Shown here: piece after piece, positions 7,076 through 9,708 of the stretch
Numbering within the stretch: the first letter of the stretch is position 1
Layout of the letters: every line of letters starts with the position of its first letter
NCBI GenBank assembly: GCA_016790385.1
Contig: JAEUNV010000041.1
Location: 1 to 9,708 of the forward strand
Length of the DNA stretch: 9,708 nucleotides
Source of the DNA: Zoogloea sp.
GTDB lineage: Bacteria; Pseudomonadota; Gammaproteobacteria; Burkholderiales; Rhodocyclaceae
Direction: 5' to 3'
Position numbers and translations under genes: made by a program
The notes under the pieces: model-generated
What the model saw: only the letters and a program-made list of their open reading frames with translations
Databases searched by the model: none
Told to the model about the DNA's origin: nothing

Positions 7076-7999
7076 TCAGAAGAGGTCGTCAGCGGTTTCC
7101 AGCAGCCACGCAGCGCGGCGTCGCATGACGGCGTTGGAAAGGACCATCGGGCTGCCCGGGGTGTCCTGCACTGCCAGGGCCTGTTGCAGCAGAGCGACGA
7201 AGGCCGCCTTGTCACCGGCGGGCTGGGCAAGGCCTTCGGCTTTCGCGACGAAGGCGCCGACATTGCGCCCGGCGCCCAGACGCAGGGCTTCGTCGAAGTA
7301 GGCCTGGGCCTGCTGCGGACTGCCACCCGGCCGGGCCGATTCGAAACTGCCCATCAGGCTGGCCAGGGCACCGTCGCCGTAGGCGGGATCAACGGCCCAG
7401 GCCAGTCGGGCGAGTTGAATCGCCACGGGCAGATCGGCCACGGTGTCGGGATCGTCCTTGGAGAGGGAGATCAGCCCGCCCCAGGCCGCGGCTGCCCAAT
7501 AGGCCGAGGGCAGCATCTTCCTGTCGAGGGCTGAGGGCGAGCCCTGGGTTTCCAATTGATGGCGCAGCCCGGGCTTCGCCGCCTCCAGGGCCCGCAAGGC
7601 GTGATCACGACCGCGGCGGTAGAGGGCCGCCGCCCGCGCACGCAGGCGTGCCGCGGCCCGCGCATCGGTAGCCTCCAGGCGGTCAGCCTCGAAGGCCACA
7701 AAGGCATAGGCGTATTGCGTGAAGCCGCCTGCCACGGTGGCGGACAGGGGCAGATGGCCGGGCTGCTCCCGGAGCACCGACTCGGACAGTTTGAGATAAA
7801 AGGGTGCGGCATCCCGCGCCAGATCGGGGTCGTCCTCGGCCGATTGTCCCTGGCTCGCAAGGCTGTCGGCCAGTTCGCCCAGCACCATTTGACGTGGCGC
7901 GCAGGCGCTCAGGCCGAGGGCGAGCAGGGGAACGAGCAAGGCGCGGGTGAGGCGTCGAGCCTGGGCGGGGAGGGCAGGGGTCGATGGGGGGGATGCCAT
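7076..7999 (-). CDS. TatT-like lipoprotein of a TRAP transporter
   Basis: This 307-residue protein resembles the TRAP T-component family, whose model member is the TatT lipoprotein of Treponema pallidum (Tp0956). A Sec signal with lipobox LSAC places the lipidated Cys at residue 33. Ala34 at +2 does not match the Asp signal for inner-membrane retention, so outer-membrane sorting is possible. The rest is Ala-rich and helical, with TPR-like stretches such as residues 97-140 (YAFVAFEADRLEA, YRRGRDHALRALE) and 165-205. In T. pallidum the T protein forms a trimer that binds the P protein and may pass a hydrophobic ligand to it. The binding protein starts 25 bases downstream and the permease follows, so this is the first gene of the operon. 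No Shine-Dalgarno sequence precedes the ATG, and the 19-residue stretch before the hydrophobic core is long, so a later start is possible. Confidence 0.85.
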   Translation of the reverse strand: MASPPSTPALPAQARRLTRALLVPLLALGLSACAPRQMVLGELADSLASQGQSAEDDPDLARDAAPFYLKLSESVLREQPGHLPLSATVAGGFTQYAYAFVAFEADRLEATDARAAARLRARAAALYRRGRDHALRALEAAKPGLRHQLETQGSPSALDRKMLPSAYWAAAAWGGLISLSKDDPDTVADLPVAIQLARLAWAVDPAYGDGALASLMGSFESARPGGSPQQAQAYFDEALRLGAGRNVGAFVAKAEGLAQPAGDKAAFVALLQQALAVQDTPGSPMVLSNAVMRRRAAWLLETADDLF

Positions 8000-8172
8000 G
8001 AGGGAGCAGGCCCCGCTGACGGGGTGCGCGGAGGACAGGATGGCGCGGAAGATAGCTGCTGAATGTTTCCATCCGGTGACGGCGACCCCGTTTTGGGGCT
8101 CAAGCTCGCGCCGACCGGGCCGTCAATTGATATCCCCCCGTCAACCGACTCCTCAGAAGCCTACCCTGCGCC
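8000..8172. promoter_or_regulatory. Divergent intergenic region between tatT-like and DUF3334 genes
   Basis: These 173 bases must hold the start signals of both the transporter operon (minus) and the DUF3334 gene (plus). Visible structure: a GC hairpin CCCCG-CTGA-CGGGG at 8011-8024, which ends up 11 bases before the tatT-like ATG in its leader; CCCC-GTTTT-GGGG at 8086-8098; the palindrome TCAATTGA at 8123-8130; and the direct repeat CCGTCAA at 8120-8126 and 8138-8144. TTGATA at 8127-8132 could be a plus-strand -35 box, but no fitting -10 box follows. No regulator consensus was recognised. Confidence 0.4.
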
Positions 8173-8859
8173 ATGAATTCACGAGAGAACTCCGTCGTAT
8201 TCGGTACCGAAGACCTGCTGCTCAGTCTGTGCAACTCGGTGAGCAAGGTTCTCACCGCGGCGTCCGGAAGCAATATCCACTACTCCGCCATGGTCCAGCG
8301 CATCACCAAGACCTGCCTCAAGCCGGATATCGGCTGCTTTGTGCTCTTCGATGGCGGCTTCTCGGGCCTTGTGATCATCAACTTCACCTCCTCGGCGGCG
8401 ATGGAGCTTTACGAGCGCTACATGTTGAACATGGGTATGGCCAGGGAAGATCTTGCGCGCAGCCACACCACCGACGAGGTGGGCAACGTGATGGGCGAAT
8501 TGATGAACCAGATCGTCGGCGACTTCACCGGAAAGGTGCGGCGTGAGTTGCAAACCCACATCACCCAGAACCAGCCCAAGATGCTGGTGCTGAACAAGCA
8601 GGTCATGTTGAGTGTGGACACCCACCTGGATCAGCCGGAGGCCCGACGGGTGAACTTCTACACCGGCGGTGGCAACATCTTTTACCTGGAGCTGGCGGTG
8701 GATCGCACCGAGTTCATCAAGCTCCGCGACTTCGACGCCCAGGAGGCACAGGACGCGGATGCGCTGTTCGATCAGGCCGGTCGGGAACAGGCCGAGGCGT
8801 CGCCGCAGGAGGCTTCGGGGAACGAGACCGACGATCTTCTCAATTCCCTGGGCATGTGA
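8173..8859 (+). CDS. DUF3334 family protein with CheX/CheC-like core
   Basis: This 228-residue soluble protein matches my recollection of the uncharacterised DUF3334 family. Residues about 12-185 follow the CheX layout: an early helix, a strand region FDGGFSGLVIINF (59-71), a helix with ExxN motifs, then PKML-VLNKQVMLSV (135-148) and FYLELAV (170-176). DEVGNVMGELMNQIVGDF (101-118) holds E102-x-x-N105 and E109-x-x-N112 with Gly116; the second has the E, N, G spacing of CheX, a phosphatase of phosphorylated CheY. The acidic tail contains QDADALFDQ (193-201) and ETDDLLNSL (218-226), similar to the CheY-binding N-terminal peptide of FliM. Phosphatase activity is inference. The gene stands alone, divergent from the transporter and convergent with malonyl-CoA decarboxylase, and its ATG has only a weak Shine-Dalgarno sequence. 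Confidence 0.85.
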   Translation: MNSRENSVVFGTEDLLLSLCNSVSKVLTAASGSNIHYSAMVQRITKTCLKPDIGCFVLFDGGFSGLVIINFTSSAAMELYERYMLNMGMAREDLARSHTTDEVGNVMGELMNQIVGDFTGKVRRELQTHITQNQPKMLVLNKQVMLSVDTHLDQPEARRVNFYTGGGNIFYLELAVDRTEFIKLRDFDAQEAQDADALFDQAGREQAEASPQEASGNETDDLLNSLGM

Positions 8860-8861
8860 TT

Positions 8862-8876
8862 GCCCGTGCGACGGGC
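8862..8876. terminator. Short bidirectional hairpin between converging genes
   Basis: GCCCGT (8862-8867) and ACGGGC (8871-8876) form a perfect six-pair stem with the three-base loop GCG. It fills the 24-base gap between the stop of the DUF3334 gene (8857-8859) and the stop of malonyl-CoA decarboxylase (8884-8886) and could serve both. There is no T-run on either side, so it would be a weak intrinsic terminator. Confidence 0.45.
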
Positions 8877-8883
8877 GGCGTGA

Positions 8884-9708
8884 TCAGGGCTGCCGGGCCA
8901 TGCGGCGCACGGCCGCTGCTGCGTCCACGTCACCTTCGCTGCTGAAGGCCTCCACGTTGCTTTCGATCCGATCCGGGTCGTAGAGATAGTTCACCATGAT
9001 CCCCAGCGACTGGCTAAAGCCTTTTGCCGACGTGTCGGCCAGCCAGTTCAGTCGTTCGACGCGGGCGCCGTTGCCCAGGTGGAAGCGGGCGACCGGGTCC
9101 ACCGGCTTGTCGTCGCGTCGGGCGTTGAGGAGGTAGTGGGCGGCCAGCCGCAACAGGGGGTCGCGCAGGGCGCGGGCGAGGCCTTTCTCGGCGGCCCAGC
9201 TGCCATCGCCCGCAAGGCGCGTCCACACGCTTTCCACCTTGCCCTCGATGCCCGTGGCCGCCAGCCGCTTGAGGTCGGCCTCGGTGAATACCCTGGCAGC
9301 ATCGGCCGGATTGCGTCGCACCCATGACATCAGGCCGGGTATGGGCGACAGGGTGGAGAAAGTCTTCAGCTTGGGGAAATCCCGCTGGAGGTCTTCAACC
9401 ACCCGCTTGAGCAGGAAGTTGCCAAAGGACACCCCGCGCAGCCCGTCCTGGGTGGCGCTGATGGAGTAGAAGATGGCGGTGGTGGCCCGATTGGCGTCGG
9501 CCAGCGGGGCATTGATGTCGAGTAGTTTCTGCACGTCGTCCGCCAAGGCGTCCACCAGGGCCACCTGAACGAAGATCAAGGGCTCCAGGGGCATGCGCGG
9601 ATGGAAGAAGGCGTAGCAGCGACGATCCGAGTCGAGGCGATTCTTCAGATCGTCCCAGGATCGGATCTCGTGCACCGCCTCGTACTGGACAAGCTTTTCC
9701 AGAAGGGC
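8884..9708 (-). CDS. Malonyl-CoA decarboxylase, C-terminal part (partial at window edge)
   Basis: The reading frame is open to the right edge (ALLEKLVQYEAVHEIRSW), so the 274 residues seen are the C-terminal part of a longer protein. A GTG at 9673-9675 is internal and not the start. The family usually has roughly 450-500 residues. Signature stretches are HPRMPLEPLIFVQVAL (about 9556-9603), FYSIS-TQDGLRGVSFGNF, TLSPIPG (about 9337-9357) and FHLGNGA-VERLNWLADTS (about 9028-9084). The Ser of TLSPIPG and the His of FHLGNGA probably correspond to the Ser-His pair known from the human enzyme. It converts malonyl-CoA to acetyl-CoA and CO2 and often serves malonate use together with a malonyl-CoA synthetase, which is not in this window. 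It converges on the DUF3334 gene. Confidence 0.93.
   Translation of the reverse strand, partial: ALLEKLVQYEAVHEIRSWDDLKNRLDSDRRCYAFFHPRMPLEPLIFVQVALVDALADDVQKLLDINAPLADANRATTAIFYSISATQDGLRGVSFGNFLLKRVVEDLQRDFPKLKTFSTLSPIPGLMSWVRRNPADAARVFTEADLKRLAATGIEGKVESVWTRLAGDGSWAAEKGLARALRDPLLRLAAHYLLNARRDDKPVDPVARFHLGNGARVERLNWLADTSAKGFSQSLGIMVNYLYDPDRIESNVEAFSSEGDVDAAAAVRRMARQP

Noticed and set aside
7051..7326. N-terminal extension of the binding protein up to 7326
   Set aside because: The extra 92 codons overlap the TatT-like gene and read as low-complexity Pro/Arg/Ser. The ATG at 7050 gives a signal peptide and has AGGA at the right distance.
8123..8151. Possible flagellar sigma-28 promoter before the DUF3334 gene
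   Set aside because: TCAA and ACCGACTC resemble the consensus only partly, and the spacing is two bases too long.

Overview
The window looks like chromosomal DNA of a GC-rich proteobacterium, most plausibly a betaproteobacterium of the Rhodocyclales type (Azoarcus, Thauera or Zoogloea-like). This is an inference from base composition and gene content: a TatT-type TRAP transporter, an Rcp1-like response regulator with a c-di-GMP regulator, and a DUF3334 protein. No rRNA, tRNA, CRISPR array, insertion sequence or phage gene was seen.

Layout from left to right. Positions 1-60 may hold the 3' end of a plus-strand gene. Positions 183-3872 form a minus-strand signalling operon with overlapping genes: a soluble histidine kinase with two PAS domains (2367-3872), a single-domain Rcp1-like response regulator (1948-2370) and a receiver-GGDEF-EAL protein (183-1973). 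Positions 3873-4234 are non-coding. They contain a repeat-rich block near the kinase and a very GC-rich spacer ending in a hairpin behind the next operon. Positions 4235-7999 are a second minus-strand operon for a TRAP transporter with a lipoprotein T component: tatT-like, dctP-like, then a fused dctQ-dctM permease. Positions 8173-8859 carry a lone plus-strand DUF3334 gene, divergent from the transporter. Positions 8884-9708 are the C-terminal part of a minus-strand malonyl-CoA decarboxylase that runs off the right edge.

How the parts may work together. The kinase should autophosphorylate in response to a cytoplasmic PAS signal and pass phosphate to one or both regulators, so one input could set c-di-GMP level and, through the output-less regulator, something else. 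The GGDEF and EAL domains both keep their key residues, so the protein is predicted to be able to make and to degrade c-di-GMP. The transporter resembles the TPR-protein-associated TRAP systems (TPATs) known from Treponema pallidum. Its binding protein lacks the arginine that normally holds a carboxylate, so its substrate is probably not a simple organic acid, although a malonyl-CoA decarboxylase gene lies nearby.

The least described element is the DUF3334 protein. Its core resembles the CheX/CheC phosphatase family, with E-x-x-N motifs, and its C-terminal tail carries two short acidic motifs similar to the CheY-binding peptide of FliM. I know of no assigned function for this family.
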